In this document: positions 1 to 9,598 of the stretch, piece after piece
Position numbering within the stretch: the stretch's first letter is position 1
How the letters are laid out: each line of letters begins with the position of its first letter
Assembly (NCBI RefSeq): GCF_016584665.1
Contig: NZ_BBJB01000078.1
Span: 1-64,000 of the forward strand
DNA: 64,000 bases
Direction: 5' to 3'
From: Pseudanabaena sp. lw0831
GTDB lineage: Bacteria > Cyanobacteriota > Cyanobacteriia > Pseudanabaenales > Pseudanabaenaceae
Made by a program: the position numbers and the translations under genes
The notes under the pieces: model-generated
Databases searched by the model: none
Seen by the model: the letters and a program-made list of their open reading frames with translations, nothing else
What the model was told of the DNA's origin: nothing

Positions 1-331
1 CAATATTTTGCAGCACTCGCTTGAGTTGTTTCGGTGATTGATTCACCCATTGTTTTATTTGTTCTTGCTGCTCAAGGGTAAACGTGGATTTACGACCTCG
101 CCCTGCTCGGTCACATAATCCCACCAACTTGAGCCTTTCCCAAGCCACAAACCAGTTATGAATCGTTTTGCGACTCACCCCAAAAATTTGCATCAGTTGC
201 GCTATCCTTATCCCTTGAGCGCTCAAAAGAATACAGTGTGCTCGTTGACGGATTGCAAAGCGGTGACTTTGACGATAGATTCTCCACAGTAGCTTTGTCG
301 TTTCAGGGGAAAGTGGAGCAATTAATCTCAC
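1..331 (-). CDS. IS630-type transposase, N-terminal part (cut by window edge)
   Basis: The minus strand is open from a GTG at 331 to the window edge, giving 110 residues. The reading shows an early IAPLSPETTKLL segment, then a helix-turn-helix stretch (IRIAQLMQIFGVSRKTIHNW, about residues 46-65) and the linker RAGRGRKSTFTLEQ typical of the first DNA-binding domain of IS630/Tc1-mariner transposases. The DDE catalytic domain lies outside the window, so activity cannot be judged. No terminal inverted repeat is obvious between 331 and the next gene. The start is chosen because the similarity begins right after it; a start further upstream is possible. Confidence 0.75.
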   Translation of the reverse strand, partial: MRLIAPLSPETTKLLWRIYRQSHRFAIRQRAHCILLSAQGIRIAQLMQIFGVSRKTIHNWFVAWERLKLVGLCDRAGRGRKSTFTLEQQEQIKQWVNQSPKQLKRVLQNI

Positions 332-409
332 AGTAATTAGATCACAATTAAGTAATCCTTAGAATCTTCCCATTACTATGAATATGTGTAAATAATTCTG
401 CATATCTAC

Positions 410-1726
410 TTATTTCGCGATTTCGTTGCGATCGCTATCTTTCCAAGGTGTTTCTACAAAGCTAGCGTTTGGTAATTTTGGTAAACCCCATTTAGCAACT
501 AAAGTTTGTAATACGCGATCCTGCGATCGATGAAAAGCATCAATATCGCCATCACCACGATTGACGATCGCGAACCAAATTGCGCCATGCTCTTGAGTTT
601 GGACAACTCCTGATAGAGAGCTTACATCTGAGAGCGTTCCAGTTTTGACGATCGCCCCTTTCGGCATTTTCCGCCCCTCGATCGTGCCGCAGTTGCAATT
701 ACTACTTGGGTAGAGATCCGCAAGGGTTAACCCCTCGACTTGGGCGCGATTATGAATCGCCATCAGGATCGCCACCGTAGCACGAGGGGAAATTTGATTG
801 GCTTGCCCTAAGCCAGAGCCGTTAATTAACCTTATTTCTGAAATTGGTATACCTGTCGCATTAGCCGCGATCGCCGCAACTTGTTTCCCTCCCCCCATTT
901 GCGTGGCAAGAGTTTCAGACATCTCATTATTGCTAAAGGTATTCATGCGTTTTAGGATTTGCCAAAGCGGTAACGATGCATGGCGAATCAGTAAGTTACT
1001 AGTGGAAATATTTGCTACAGCAAGATTTGGCACAATTCGCACATTACCAAGAATTACTAGTTGCGGTTTGGCCGTTCCTGCGGGCATCGTCGCATATTGC
1101 TCTGCAACTTCACCCTGCCATTGGCTGCTATCAAAGGCTAGGCGGAGAAAGTTTGCTGATTCTTGCAGGTCAGGCTCGAAGTTCATGGAGAACCGACCTG
1201 TAACGATCAGATTGCCTTGAATGCGCTTAATACCTAGTTGATTGAGTTTATTGCCAAGCCCGATCGCCTCTTCCCATACAAAAAACGGATCGCCACTGCC
1301 TTCAATAATCAGATCCCCTTTGAGCGTATCGCCTGTAAGTTTGCCTGTGGTGCTGATATTGGTGATAAAGCGATGGTTTGATCCCCAAGTTTGCAATGCT
1401 GCCAAGGTGGTGACATTTTTGGTGAGTGAAGCTGAGGGCAATGGGCGACTCGATAGACGACCTGAGGCGATCGCGCCATCATGGGACTGAATCCATACAC
1501 CTTGATCGGGATTAGTTAGCCCCGCTTGTTTAAGATCGTTGAGCATCGTTGCGATCGCTTGCTTCACGACGGGATCGGACTGATTATTGGCGATCTCTTC
1601 TGAGGCTAGGACTGGGCGATTGGCATAGCTCATCACTGACCGAGGCACTGCGGCTACTTCACGACCATCGAGAACTTGAGTCGAAACCGATAACAGCAAA
1701 GCACCAACGAGACTCCACGTAGTCAT
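410..1726 (-). CDS. dacB: D-alanyl-D-alanine carboxypeptidase/endopeptidase, PBP4 (peptidase S13) family
   Basis: Penicillin-binding protein acting in the periplasm on peptidoglycan cross-links. All three serine acyl-transferase motifs are visible in the 438-residue product: SLTK near residues 100-103, SNN near 265-267 and KTGT near 361-364. An N-terminal hydrophobic stretch after MTTWS is a plausible signal peptide. A longer frame reaches 1828 but would overlap gmk and add an artificial hydrophobic leader encoded by a palindrome, so the ATG at 1726 is preferred. It lies downstream of gmk, separated by that palindrome. The family assignment is firm; the symbol is by family. Confidence 0.88.
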   Translation of the reverse strand: MTTWSLVGALLLSVSTQVLDGREVAAVPRSVMSYANRPVLASEEIANNQSDPVVKQAIATMLNDLKQAGLTNPDQGVWIQSHDGAIASGRLSSRPLPSASLTKNVTTLAALQTWGSNHRFITNISTTGKLTGDTLKGDLIIEGSGDPFFVWEEAIGLGNKLNQLGIKRIQGNLIVTGRFSMNFEPDLQESANFLRLAFDSSQWQGEVAEQYATMPAGTAKPQLVILGNVRIVPNLAVANISTSNLLIRHASLPLWQILKRMNTFSNNEMSETLATQMGGGKQVAAIAANATGIPISEIRLINGSGLGQANQISPRATVAILMAIHNRAQVEGLTLADLYPSSNCNCGTIEGRKMPKGAIVKTGTLSDVSSLSGVVQTQEHGAIWFAIVNRGDGDIDAFHRSQDRVLQTLVAKWGLPKLPNASFVETPWKDSDRNEIAK

Positions 1727-1745
1727 AAACAAAACCACAATTAGT

Positions 1746-1790
1746 AATGATTGTGCTTGTGTTGGCAAAGCCAACACAAGCACAATCATT
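1746..1790. repeat. Perfect intergenic palindrome (21-bp arms, AAA apex)
   Basis: Two 21-base arms are exact reverse complements around AAA, with apex GGC-AAA-GCC. It sits between the gmk stop and the dacB start and has no T-run after it on the minus strand, so it looks less like a classical terminator than like a member of the hairpin family described in the findings. Confidence 0.9.
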
Positions 1791-2414
1791 CTAATCAAAC
1801 ATGGCGCTTTCAAGTTGCTGCAAAGCAATTTCTAGATCATCATTAATGATTGTGATATCAAACTCATTTGCCGCAGCTACTTCCAATTTGGCATGGTGCA
1901 AGCGCTTGATAATTTGTTCATTACTATCGGTACTGCGATCGCGCAAACGGCTTTCTAAAACTTCCATCGAAGGTGGGGCAATGAAAATTCGTTGAGCGCT
2001 AGGAAAAGACTGAGCAACTTGCCGCGCACCCTCTAATTCGATTTCTAGCAACACTATTTGCCCCAAGGCGATCGCTTGATCGATTGCTTGGCGCGGCGTA
2101 CCGTAAAGATTTCCCGCATATTCTGCCCATTCAAGAAATTCGCCTGAATCGCGCTTTTGCTCAAATTCAGACCGATCCCAAAAGAAATATTCTCGACCAT
2201 GTTCTTCCCCTGTACGGGGCGATCGAGTTGTTGCCGAGATCGAAAAGAGAATGCGATCGGGATAGCGCTCTAGGAGCCTATGCAATAGAGTGCCTTTGCC
2301 GACACCGCTTGGGCCCGTTACAACTATTAATTTGCCTTCGCTCAATTTATCTTGGCTCAACGTTTCGTAATTCCCTATAGAGATAGAGTTGATAGCACTT
2401 TGCCCGTTAACCAA
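1791..2414 (-). CDS. gmk: Guanylate kinase
   Basis: Converts GMP to GDP with ATP in the cytoplasm. The P-loop GPSGVGKGT starts near residue 34, followed by the GMP-binding region with TTRSPRTGEEHGREYFF, as in all bacterial guanylate kinases. The 207-residue length is normal, with a short non-conserved leader of about 25 residues, so an internal start is possible. The RemA/DUF370 gene lies just upstream in the same direction, a pairing also seen as remA-gmk in Firmicutes. Confidence 0.95.
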   Translation of the reverse strand: MVNGQSAINSISIGNYETLSQDKLSEGKLIVVTGPSGVGKGTLLHRLLERYPDRILFSISATTRSPRTGEEHGREYFFWDRSEFEQKRDSGEFLEWAEYAGNLYGTPRQAIDQAIALGQIVLLEIELEGARQVAQSFPSAQRIFIAPPSMEVLESRLRDRSTDSNEQIIKRLHHAKLEVAAANEFDITIINDDLEIALQQLESAMFD

Positions 2415-2428
2415 ATGTCAAATTACAT

Positions 2429-2459
2429 TTAAAAATCCTTGCTTTGCAAGGATTTTTAA
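2429..2459. terminator. Hairpin with A/T flanks after the RemA-like gene
   Basis: Perfect 14-bp inverted repeat around TTT (arm ends ...CCTTGC, apex GC-TTT-GC). It ends in a T-run on either strand, so it can act as an intrinsic terminator for the RemA-like gene. It also belongs to the GC-NNN-GC palindrome family. Confidence 0.7.
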
Positions 2460-2465
2460 GTTGGT

Positions 2466-2726
2466 TTAATCTGTAGCGCCTTCTTTACTGATGACAAAAC
2501 GATTAGCAACAGTTTCAGGTTGAATTGCAGATAGAACTACATGGCTAGAGTCGGTAACAATTACCGCTCTTGTGCGTCTACCATAGGTAGCATCAACTAA
2601 CTTACCATGTTCACGCGCGTCACTAATGATACGCTTGATTGGAGCAGATTCGGGGCTAACGATCGCTACAACTCGGTTTGCCGAAACAATGTTACCAAAG
2701 CCGATGTTGATGAGCTTAATATCCAT
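2466..2726 (-). CDS. RemA/DUF370 family protein
   Basis: Small 86-residue protein of the DUF370 family. The Bacillus member RemA is an oligomeric DNA-binding activator of matrix genes. The conserved N-terminal pattern [20 protein letters not shown] and the central [16 protein letters not shown] are both present. The cyanobacterial role is not established, so no symbol is given. Its placement directly upstream of gmk repeats the arrangement in other phyla. A divergent gap of 260 bases separates it from trxB. Confidence 0.88.
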   Translation of the reverse strand: MDIKLINIGFGNIVSANRVVAIVSPESAPIKRIISDAREHGKLVDATYGRRTRAVIVTDSSHVVLSAIQPETVANRFVISKEGATD

Positions 2727-2901
2727 AATTTTATCGATCTAAAATCGATTTAGAGTTGATGTAGCTTCATTTTTGTAGGTATTATCACATTATCCAACAA
2801 AAATCGACCAGATGCGATATATTTTGTCACGTATAGTGAAAAATATCTTAATTAAGCAGATATACCCAGTGGATTACTATACGCAATCAGCACGAATTTA
2901 T

Positions 2902-2958
2902 TTGATTTTAGGTAGTTTTGGCGCGGGCTTTGCTTGCGCTAAAACTACCTAAAATCAA
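2902..2958. repeat. Intergenic palindrome upstream of trxB
   Basis: 18-bp perfect arms (2902-2919 and 2941-2958) enclose a GC-rich centre that contains GGGCTTTGCTT and a second short pair GCGC/GCGC. It lies in the divergent interval between the RemA-like gene and trxB, about 30 bases before the trxB start. Confidence 0.85.
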
Positions 2959-2986
2959 GTCTAAAATTTAAAATTTTGCAAGCCAA

Positions 2987-3934
2987 ATGATTATGTCAGA
3001 CATCAGAAATGTAGTGATTATTGGTTCAGGACCCGCAGGCTATACTGCTGCAATTTATGCTGGACGCGCTAGCCTTAATCCACTTGTATTTGAGGGATTC
3101 CAGAAGGGAGGTATCCCTGGTGGGCAATTGATGACGACGACGGAAGTAGAGAACTTTCCTGGGTTTCCCACTGGAGTGATGGGACCACAGTTGATGAGCT
3201 ATATCAAGAAACAAGCTATCAATTGTGGCGCGGAATTGATAATGGAAGATGTGACTTCTGTTGATTTCAGCGATCGCCCTTTTACGATTAAATACTCATC
3301 TCACCAAATCCAAACCCACAGCGCGATCATCGCCACAGGTGCAACTGCGAAAAGGCTCCATTTACCCAGTGAAACAAAGTATTGGAATCGTGGAATTTCG
3401 GCATGTGCTATTTGTGATGGGGCTGCGCCAATCTTTCGTGGTGTGGAGTTAGCGGTAGTCGGCGGCGGTGATACGGCTGCGGAAGAATCAATTTTCTTAA
3501 CTAAATATGGCTCGAAGATCCATTTGCTCGTGCGTGGCGATCGCATGAGAGCCAGTAAAATTATGCAAGATCGGGTATTAGCACATCCAAAAATTACGGT
3601 GCATTGGCAATCTATTCCGATTGATGTTTATGGTGAAGAGATTGTTAAAGGAGTAAAAATTCGCCATGCTGTCACTAATGAGGAGAGTGATTTAGCCGTG
3701 GGTGGACTGTTTTATGCGATCGGGCATAGTCCGAATACAGATTTATTTGCAGGACAGATAGAACTCGATGCGACGGGTTATATCATCACAGAAGGAAAGT
3801 CAACAGCTACTAATATTGCAGGTGTCTATGCCTGTGGCGATGTCCAAGACCACGAATATCGTCAAGCAGTCACTGCCGCAGGAACTGGATGCATGGCAGC
3901 ACTAGAAGCAGAGCGATGGCTGTCAGCGATTTAA
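2987..3934 (+). CDS. trxB: Thioredoxin reductase (NADPH)
   Basis: Flavoprotein that reduces thioredoxin with NADPH. It has the FAD motif [16 protein letters not shown] near residues 13-28, the redox pair CAIC (residues 140-143) in the form [11 protein letters not shown], and the NADPH motif [10 protein letters not shown] near 159-168. [11 protein letters not shown] is the form found in plant and cyanobacterial NTRs. The 315 residues end after the second FAD segment, so there is no fused thioredoxin domain as in NTRC. The third codon is also ATG (2993) and may be the true start. The stop codon lies inside the palindrome that follows. Confidence 0.95.
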   Translation: MIMSDIRNVVIIGSGPAGYTAAIYAGRASLNPLVFEGFQKGGIPGGQLMTTTEVENFPGFPTGVMGPQLMSYIKKQAINCGAELIMEDVTSVDFSDRPFTIKYSSHQIQTHSAIIATGATAKRLHLPSETKYWNRGISACAICDGAAPIFRGVELAVVGGGDTAAEESIFLTKYGSKIHLLVRGDRMRASKIMQDRVLAHPKITVHWQSIPIDVYGEEIVKGVKIRHAVTNEESDLAVGGLFYAIGHSPNTDLFAGQIELDATGYIITEGKSTATNIAGVYACGDVQDHEYRQAVTAAGTGCMAALEAERWLSAI

Positions 3935-3963
3935 TCAACGCCGCGCTTTGCGCGGCGTTGATT
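3933..3963. terminator. Bidirectional hairpin between convergent trxB and trpB
   Basis: Perfect 14-bp arms AATCAACGCCGCGC and its complement around TTT. The trxB stop overlaps its first bases and the trpB stop lies 5 bases past it, so it fits a shared transcription end, although T-runs are weak. Confidence 0.65.
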
Positions 3964-3967
3964 ATTG

Positions 3968-5200
3968 TTAAAGATGCAAATGCTGAATTACGGTGTTTAC
4001 ATCTTTGTCACCACGACCAGAGCAGTTGATGATAATGCGCTGATCGGCAGTTAGTTGTGGGCAGAGAGTTTCCAGATAGGCGATCGCATGGGATGTCTCC
4101 AAAGCTGGAATAATGCCTTCCAAACGTGAGAGTCGTTGAAATGCATCGAGAGCTTCTTGATCCGTGACGCTGTAATATTCAGCACGACCTAAATCCTTGA
4201 GATAGCTATGCTCTGGCCCAACTCCTGGATAGTCCAAGCCAGCACTGATAGAATGCGCTTCTTGGACTTGTCCTTCCGAATCTTGCAATAGATAACTCAT
4301 TGCGCCATGTAGTACCCCAACGCGCCCAAGCGTTAAAGTTGCGGCATGGAACTCCGTATTTGTCCCTTTACCTGCGGCTTCCACACCGATCAAGCGAACG
4401 CTTGGCTCATCGACGAACTCATGAAATAGACCCATCGCATTGGAGCCACCACCAACACAAGCAAGCAAAATATCTGGTAAACTACCCCATTTCTCTTGAC
4501 TCTGGTGACGACTCTCCTTACCAATCACGGCATGAAAATCTCGCACAATCATTGGGTAAGGATGGGGGCCAGCAACGGAGCCGAGAATGTAATGGGTATC
4601 CACTACATTTGTTACCCAGTCACGAATTGCTTCAGATGTAGCATCTTTGAGCGTACCAGTACCAGCCTCAACGGGACGCACTTCTGCACCCATGAGTTTC
4701 ATACGAAATACATTCAGTGATTGGCGCTCCATATCTTGCACGCCCATATAAATCACACAATCTAGACCAAAACGGGCGCAAACAGTTGCCGTAGCCACAC
4801 CATGCTGTCCTGCACCTGTTTCGGCAATGACGCGCTTTTTGCCCATGCGGATAGCGAGGAGAACTTGTGCTAGGGCATTATTGATTTTGTGCGCACCCGT
4901 ATGGTTGAGGTCTTCACGCTTGAGGTAAATCTGAGCTGTTCCATAGTGCTGCGTCAATCTCTCCGCAAAATATAGGGGGCTGGGTCTTCCCACATAGTCA
5001 CGCAAATAGCCGTCTAGCTCGTTATTAAAATCTGGATCGTTTTTGTAATGATAAAAGGCAGTTTCCAGTTCAGCAAGGGCGCTCATAAGGGTTTCGGGGA
5101 CATATTTGCCCCCGAAAATGCCAAACCGTCCTAATGAGTCGGGACGATTGACGAGTGTGGGTTGTGTAGTTGTTTTGGGTGCGATCGGCGTTGTGGTCAT
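3968..5200 (-). CDS. trpB: Tryptophan synthase beta chain
   Basis: PLP enzyme making tryptophan from indole and serine. The PLP lysine is in HKINNALAQ (K105), and the phosphate-binding loop GGGSNAMG is present. The 410-residue length is normal; the first 20 residues are variable. trpA is not adjacent, as is usual in cyanobacteria. Confidence 0.96.
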   Translation of the reverse strand: MTTTPIAPKTTTQPTLVNRPDSLGRFGIFGGKYVPETLMSALAELETAFYHYKNDPDFNNELDGYLRDYVGRPSPLYFAERLTQHYGTAQIYLKREDLNHTGAHKINNALAQVLLAIRMGKKRVIAETGAGQHGVATATVCARFGLDCVIYMGVQDMERQSLNVFRMKLMGAEVRPVEAGTGTLKDATSEAIRDWVTNVVDTHYILGSVAGPHPYPMIVRDFHAVIGKESRHQSQEKWGSLPDILLACVGGGSNAMGLFHEFVDEPSVRLIGVEAAGKGTNTEFHAATLTLGRVGVLHGAMSYLLQDSEGQVQEAHSISAGLDYPGVGPEHSYLKDLGRAEYYSVTDQEALDAFQRLSRLEGIIPALETSHAIAYLETLCPQLTADQRIIINCSGRGDKDVNTVIQHLHL

Positions 5201-5277
5201 TGCGGTGGGTCTTGACTGATGAGTTAGCTACTATTAAAACTTGCTTGTGGTGCTTGTGGCACTGTATTTAGGATAAC

Positions 5278-5316
5278 AAATTTTGAAAGTGCCGCGAAGC
5301 GGCACTTTCAAAATTT
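5278..5316. repeat. Perfect intergenic palindrome between trpB and rnhB
   Basis: 18-bp arms are exact complements around GAA (apex CCGC-GAA-GCGG). It lies between the divergent trpB and rnhB genes, so it is not a terminator for either. Confidence 0.9.
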
Positions 5317-5376
5317 TCACTGAGTTTTAAGTCAGCGCAAAGCGCTGTAACATATACCAAAAGATGAACCGTTTCC

Positions 5377-5994
5377 ATGAATCAAGAAGACATCCGATCA
5401 CTAGAAATTGCAAATTACCCTGTAGCAGGAGTTGACGAAGTTGGAAGGGGTTGTCTTTTTGGTGAAGTTGTGGCGGCAGCTGTGATTTTGCCTATGGATA
5501 AATTTGCTTATTTAGAAGATTTAGGTGTGACTGATAGCAAAAAGCTGTCACCCCAACGGCGCGAAAAGTTAGATCGGATCATTCGTGAAGTCGCGATCGC
5601 CTGTGAAATTGGTAAGGCAACGGTTAATGAAATTGATGAAATGAATATCCTCGCAGCGAGTTTACTAGCGATGGAAAGGGCGATCGCAAAGCTAAATCCA
5701 CAACCCAAGCATTGCCTCATTGATGGTAATCAACTTTTACGATTTAAACTAATTGCGCCGATTCCGCAAACTACAGTAATTAAGGGGGATTTTCTATCAA
5801 TATCAATTGCGGCGGCAAGTATTGTCGCGAAAGTATGGCGCGATCGTAGAATGGTGGAGCTGGCAGAAATCTATACAGGCTATGATCTTGCCACAAATAA
5901 AGGCTATGGTACGATTAAGCATAGAGATGCAATCTTCAAGCTGGGCTACACCGATTTACATCGGCAAACCTTTAAAGTTAAGATTCGAGACTAG
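5377..5994 (+). CDS. rnhB: Ribonuclease HII
   Basis: Cleaves RNA embedded in DNA, including single ribonucleotides. The type 2 RNase H signature GVDEVGRGCLFGE carries the first catalytic acids (D20, E21), and SIAAASIVAKVWRD is the conserved segment near residue 150. The 205-residue length is standard. Confidence 0.95.
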   Translation: MNQEDIRSLEIANYPVAGVDEVGRGCLFGEVVAAAVILPMDKFAYLEDLGVTDSKKLSPQRREKLDRIIREVAIACEIGKATVNEIDEMNILAASLLAMERAIAKLNPQPKHCLIDGNQLLRFKLIAPIPQTTVIKGDFLSISIAAASIVAKVWRDRRMVELAEIYTGYDLATNKGYGTIKHRDAIFKLGYTDLHRQTFKVKIRD

Positions 5995-6037
5995 TATCTT
6001 TAGCACAATCAAAGATGGTTCAATGTGGTGAAACAAG

Positions 6038-7222
6038 ATGAAATATGTAGTGTATCGCTACGCCATCTCAATAGGATTTTTGAGCTTTTATCGTACTTCT
6101 CGCCCGTATCGAGTGTCGAACCAAATTGAAGCTATATTGAAGGGTTTGCCATACTCATTATTATCACTAATTTTAGGCTGGTGGGGGTTGCCTTGGGGAC
6201 CAATTTGGACGATTCAATCTATTTCTATTAATCTTAGTGGCGGCTCATCTGTTAATGATCAAAACCAATCTTCATCTAACGTTAAAACAGGAGACTCACT
6301 TGTTTACCCAAATATGAGACGTATCAAAGAGTCAATAAAAGCTTTGTATAAACATTTGTCTTCTGAAGGCATCCAATCATTTTCTAGGAGTATTTCTCCT
6401 AAGCAAATATTGATTAATCCTAAGGAAGATTCTGTGATTGCTACTCATCAACTGGCAAGCTTGATTGTAAACCATCTAATGCTTCCAGACGGTTCAATTC
6501 TCGTTAACTACCGCAAAAGCCTAGAACATGCTGGTCAAGTAGAACTGACACCAGAAAATGAATACTTAGTAGAGATAAACGCACGATATAAAGATAGCTA
6601 TCGTGATGTTATAGCAATTTTATCCCATGAAATTACGCATGTTTTCTTATACCGTGCAAAACTATTCTTCCCTGATCAATATGACAATGAAATTCTTACG
6701 GATACTACCTCTGTTTATTTAGGTGTTGGATGGCTAAGCTTAAATGCCTTCCGACTTACAGAAACCAGAGAAAGTAATAGCTATGGACAATCATATGTTC
6801 GATATCAAGAGCAAAGGTTAGGATATCTCACGCCAGAAGAATTTGGGTATGTACTTGGTAAACGGTCAATTGTTTTTAAAGAGAAAGTGAATAATTATAT
6901 TAAAAGTTCTGCGGCAAAAGATGCTTTTCGCAGAGGTTTACAAAGAGCAAGAATTGAGAGTAAACAGGCTCCATTAAAAAACTGTGGCTTGTTCAAGCGC
7001 ATTCTTTATCAATGGCATCAAAAGCGTATTATTGATCTAAGTCATGCTGGCAATTTAAAGGGATCTACATGTTCATTTGATGGATATCAATTTGATATCT
7101 CTGATGAGATAAAAGTTGTATTTGAATGTCCAGTATGTTCCCAAAAGCTACGTCTTCCTATTAAGAAAAATATTGTAGCTCATTGTAATATCTGTCAAGC
7201 AAATTTGAATTGTAAAACATAG
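6038..7222 (+). CDS. Membrane-anchored putative zinc metallopeptidase with C-terminal zinc ribbon
   Basis: Not assigned to a named family. Three parts are visible in 394 residues: an N-terminal module (about 30-70) with one hydrophobic segment and the pattern GLPYSLLSLILGWWGLPWGP, a module I recall on other bacterial membrane proteins; a central domain with HEITH (197-201) and a downstream acidic cluster NEILTD (about 217-222) that could complete a gluzincin-type zinc site; and a C-terminal zinc ribbon CPVC...CNIC. The catalytic assignment rests on motifs only. It follows rnhB by 43 bases in the same direction. Confidence 0.6.
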   Translation: MKYVVYRYAISIGFLSFYRTSRPYRVSNQIEAILKGLPYSLLSLILGWWGLPWGPIWTIQSISINLSGGSSVNDQNQSSSNVKTGDSLVYPNMRRIKESIKALYKHLSSEGIQSFSRSISPKQILINPKEDSVIATHQLASLIVNHLMLPDGSILVNYRKSLEHAGQVELTPENEYLVEINARYKDSYRDVIAILSHEITHVFLYRAKLFFPDQYDNEILTDTTSVYLGVGWLSLNAFRLTETRESNSYGQSYVRYQEQRLGYLTPEEFGYVLGKRSIVFKEKVNNYIKSSAAKDAFRRGLQRARIESKQAPLKNCGLFKRILYQWHQKRIIDLSHAGNLKGSTCSFDGYQFDISDEIKVVFECPVCSQKLRLPIKKNIVAHCNICQANLNCKT

Positions 7223-7237
7223 TGAGTATTGCTAAAT

Positions 7238-8284
7238 ATGCGATCGCAAATATATATTCCATTTATCCTACTAAACATCATTTTTTAAGCCACTGCTTGT
7301 AGTCAACAACCTGCTGTCAATAACGAAAAAGAAAACTTAGCTAAACCTCAGGCAACAACAGCAGAATCAACCACGCCACAGCCAACAATAAAAGTGGAGG
7401 CAATCGATTCGAGATCTTCAGTTAAGCAAATTCTGCTACCTACAGGTGTATACAACTCAGGCTCAAGATACATTACGATCGCAGCTAAGGGAGACCGAAC
7501 CTGTTATCAAGGTGTTTCTATGCCATCTGGACGCTATGCCGTAGCCGTTGGCGAGACTACTGGCACTTTATCTTCTGAGAAGGATTATTTTGTTGTTGAT
7601 GGCTGGAAAAAACATGGAAGAACTGTCACTTTAAGTCAGAATGGTAAGAATCTCTCTATATCAGTAGATGGTGGCTCTCCCTCTGAATATAATTTCTTTC
7701 AAAAAGATAGTGGAGAGAAATATTCTGAATCACTAATGAATTGTTTGAATAGTACTGGCGAGTTTTTTGAAACCGAGCCTAATTATACTATCTCTACTTC
7801 AACTGGAAGTCAGTCAAAGAAAGAAACTGGGAATTTATTGACTTCAGAACAAAAGGCATTACTTCTGCAATTGCCAATCCCAATTGTTGCGCCAAATTTT
7901 ATTCCAGAAGGGTTTCGCTTAGTTTATGCCAAGGGAGAAGCGAACAAATATGCTAATGGTGATGATGACTCTGGTTACACGATCGCTTATCAAGGAGAAA
8001 ACAATACCTGTATTAGTATCAGCTCATCTAGCTCTGGCTCACGAGGATTGCAAAGAGCAAATGAAGTCCAGACGGAATTTGGCTCAGTGGTAGTTTATAC
8101 AGATAATGCTCGTGACAACAGCATCAGGAGTATTTCGAGCTTTTTAGTGCTAAAAGGAAATCCAGCACTCATCTCAGGTGGAAGTATTCCAGATAGTAGT
8201 GCAGATGGTGGGTTTAGGCGTTGTGAACCTGTGGGAATGGGAGTCTATATGCAAGTGCTAAAGTCGCTAACATTGGTGAAATGA
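7238..8284 (+). pseudogene. Lipoprotein gene with an in-frame stop codon in the signal peptide
   Basis: Reading from the ATG at 7238 gives MRSQIYIPFILLNIIF, then TAA at 7286-7288, then ATACSQQP and the rest of the protein in the same frame with no other stop until 8284. The combination of basic start, hydrophobic run and ..ATAC fits a lipobox, so the intact product would be a lipoprotein of about 348 residues. One base change (TTA to TAA) explains the break. A GTG at 7394 could start a 296-residue product lacking the export signal. The body has no domain I recognise. Confidence 0.7.
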
Positions 8285-8353
8285 TTGGATATGGCTTGCG
8301 CTACAGAATTCCTTAAGTTGCCTAATCGCCATGTTTATGCTATTTCTCATCTA

Positions 8354-8400
8354 TAAAGCAATATTCTCGGAACGTTTTACGTTCTAAAAATATTGCTTTA
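8354..8400. repeat. Inverted repeat upstream of sbcD
   Basis: 12-bp arms TAAAGCAATATT / AATATTGCTTTA enclose a second small hairpin GAACG-TTTTA-CGTTC. It could terminate transcription from the broken lipoprotein gene, or be another intergenic palindrome. Confidence 0.65.
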
Positions 8401-8431
8401 TTAAGTTGTTCTGATGGGTAAAACCCAAAAT

Positions 8432-9598
8432 ATGCGTTTAATCCATACCTCTGATTGGCATTTGGGTAGAAAATTAAAAGGAGTCGATCGCACTCCCGAA
8501 ATTGCCTTAGCATTAGAAGAAATTCTCAAATATGCTCAGGAATTTGAAGTTGATGCTGTACTTGTAGCGGGGGATATTTTTGATGTGCCGAATCCTACGA
8601 CTGAGTCAGAACGTATTGCCTATGAATTTTTTTATAAGCTTAATCAGTTAAGTATTCCTTCAGTTGCGATCGCAGGAAATCATGACTCAGCCAATCGGAT
8701 TGATAGTCTTGCGCATTTGCTATCTCTTGCAGGAGTGAGAGCTTTAGGTAGACCGAGAATTGCCGAAGAAGGGGGCGTTGTTAATATTGATACTGCTAAT
8801 GGAAAGCTTTGTGTCGGCGCAATGCCTTTTGCCTCAGAGCGGCGCTTATTAGCTGCCGAGGATGTTTGGAATAAGGATGCTGTTGAGCAACGCAATGATT
8901 ATAAAACCTTAGTAACCTATGTTTTGCAAGATCTGGCTACTGCATTTAAAACCGATGCCGTGAATGTGATGATGGCACATATGACCGTTGATGGCGCGAA
9001 GTTTACAGGCTCAGAGGCTGCCTTTTATAGTGGTGCTGTCTATAGTCTTTCAGGACAATCAATCCCTTCAGAATGTCAGTATGTAGGCTTAGGTCATATC
9101 CATCGTCCTCAACAGATTGCCAATGCCGCACCGACCTATTATGCAGGATCATTAATTCAAGTAGATTTTGGCGAAGTGGGCGAAGAGAAGGGATTTAATT
9201 TGATTGAAGTGGAAGTGGGTAGACCTGCGAAAGTGCAATTTCAGCCCCTTGCTTGCCAAAAGCCACTTAAAAGAGTGGAATGTCATATCGATCAGCTTGA
9301 TGAGCAATTAGAAGCGCATCGCGATTATGTCGGCTATTTGAAATTTGCGATCGCTGTCGATACGCCGCCCATCGGACTGGCGGATCGGGTGCGAAAAGTC
9401 TGTCCTCAAGCGGTAATGGTGGAAACAAAGTTAATCGTGAATGAATCGGTACAGGTTCCAGAACCTAAAGATTACGATCGCTTTGATCCGATCGCTGAGT
9501 TTCAAAAATTTTATAGCGATCGGGAAAAAAACTTGTCGCCTGATGTGATTAATGCATTTAAAGAGTTATATATGGAGTTTAGTGATGCGTCCAATTGA
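8432..9598 (+). CDS. sbcD: DNA repair exonuclease subunit SbcD (Mre11 family)
   Basis: Metal-dependent nuclease subunit of SbcCD, which processes hairpins and DNA ends. Phosphoesterase motifs appear in order: HTSDWHLGR, GDIFD, GNHDS, GLGHIH. The ATG at 8432 places the first motif at the usual distance; an upstream ATG at 8414 adds six residues. sbcC starts 14 bases before its stop, so the two genes are co-translated. Notable in a genome so rich in long palindromes, which are SbcCD substrates. Confidence 0.93.
   Translation: MRLIHTSDWHLGRKLKGVDRTPEIALALEEILKYAQEFEVDAVLVAGDIFDVPNPTTESERIAYEFFYKLNQLSIPSVAIAGNHDSANRIDSLAHLLSLAGVRALGRPRIAEEGGVVNIDTANGKLCVGAMPFASERRLLAAEDVWNKDAVEQRNDYKTLVTYVLQDLATAFKTDAVNVMMAHMTVDGAKFTGSEAAFYSGAVYSLSGQSIPSECQYVGLGHIHRPQQIANAAPTYYAGSLIQVDFGEVGEEKGFNLIEVEVGRPAKVQFQPLACQKPLKRVECHIDQLDEQLEAHRDYVGYLKFAIAVDTPPIGLADRVRKVCPQAVMVETKLIVNESVQVPEPKDYDRFDPIAEFQKFYSDREKNLSPDVINAFKELYMEFSDASN

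Noticed and set aside
1726-1828. N-terminal extension of the dacB-type gene
   Set aside because: It would translate a palindrome and overlap gmk; the signal peptide at the internal ATG fits better.
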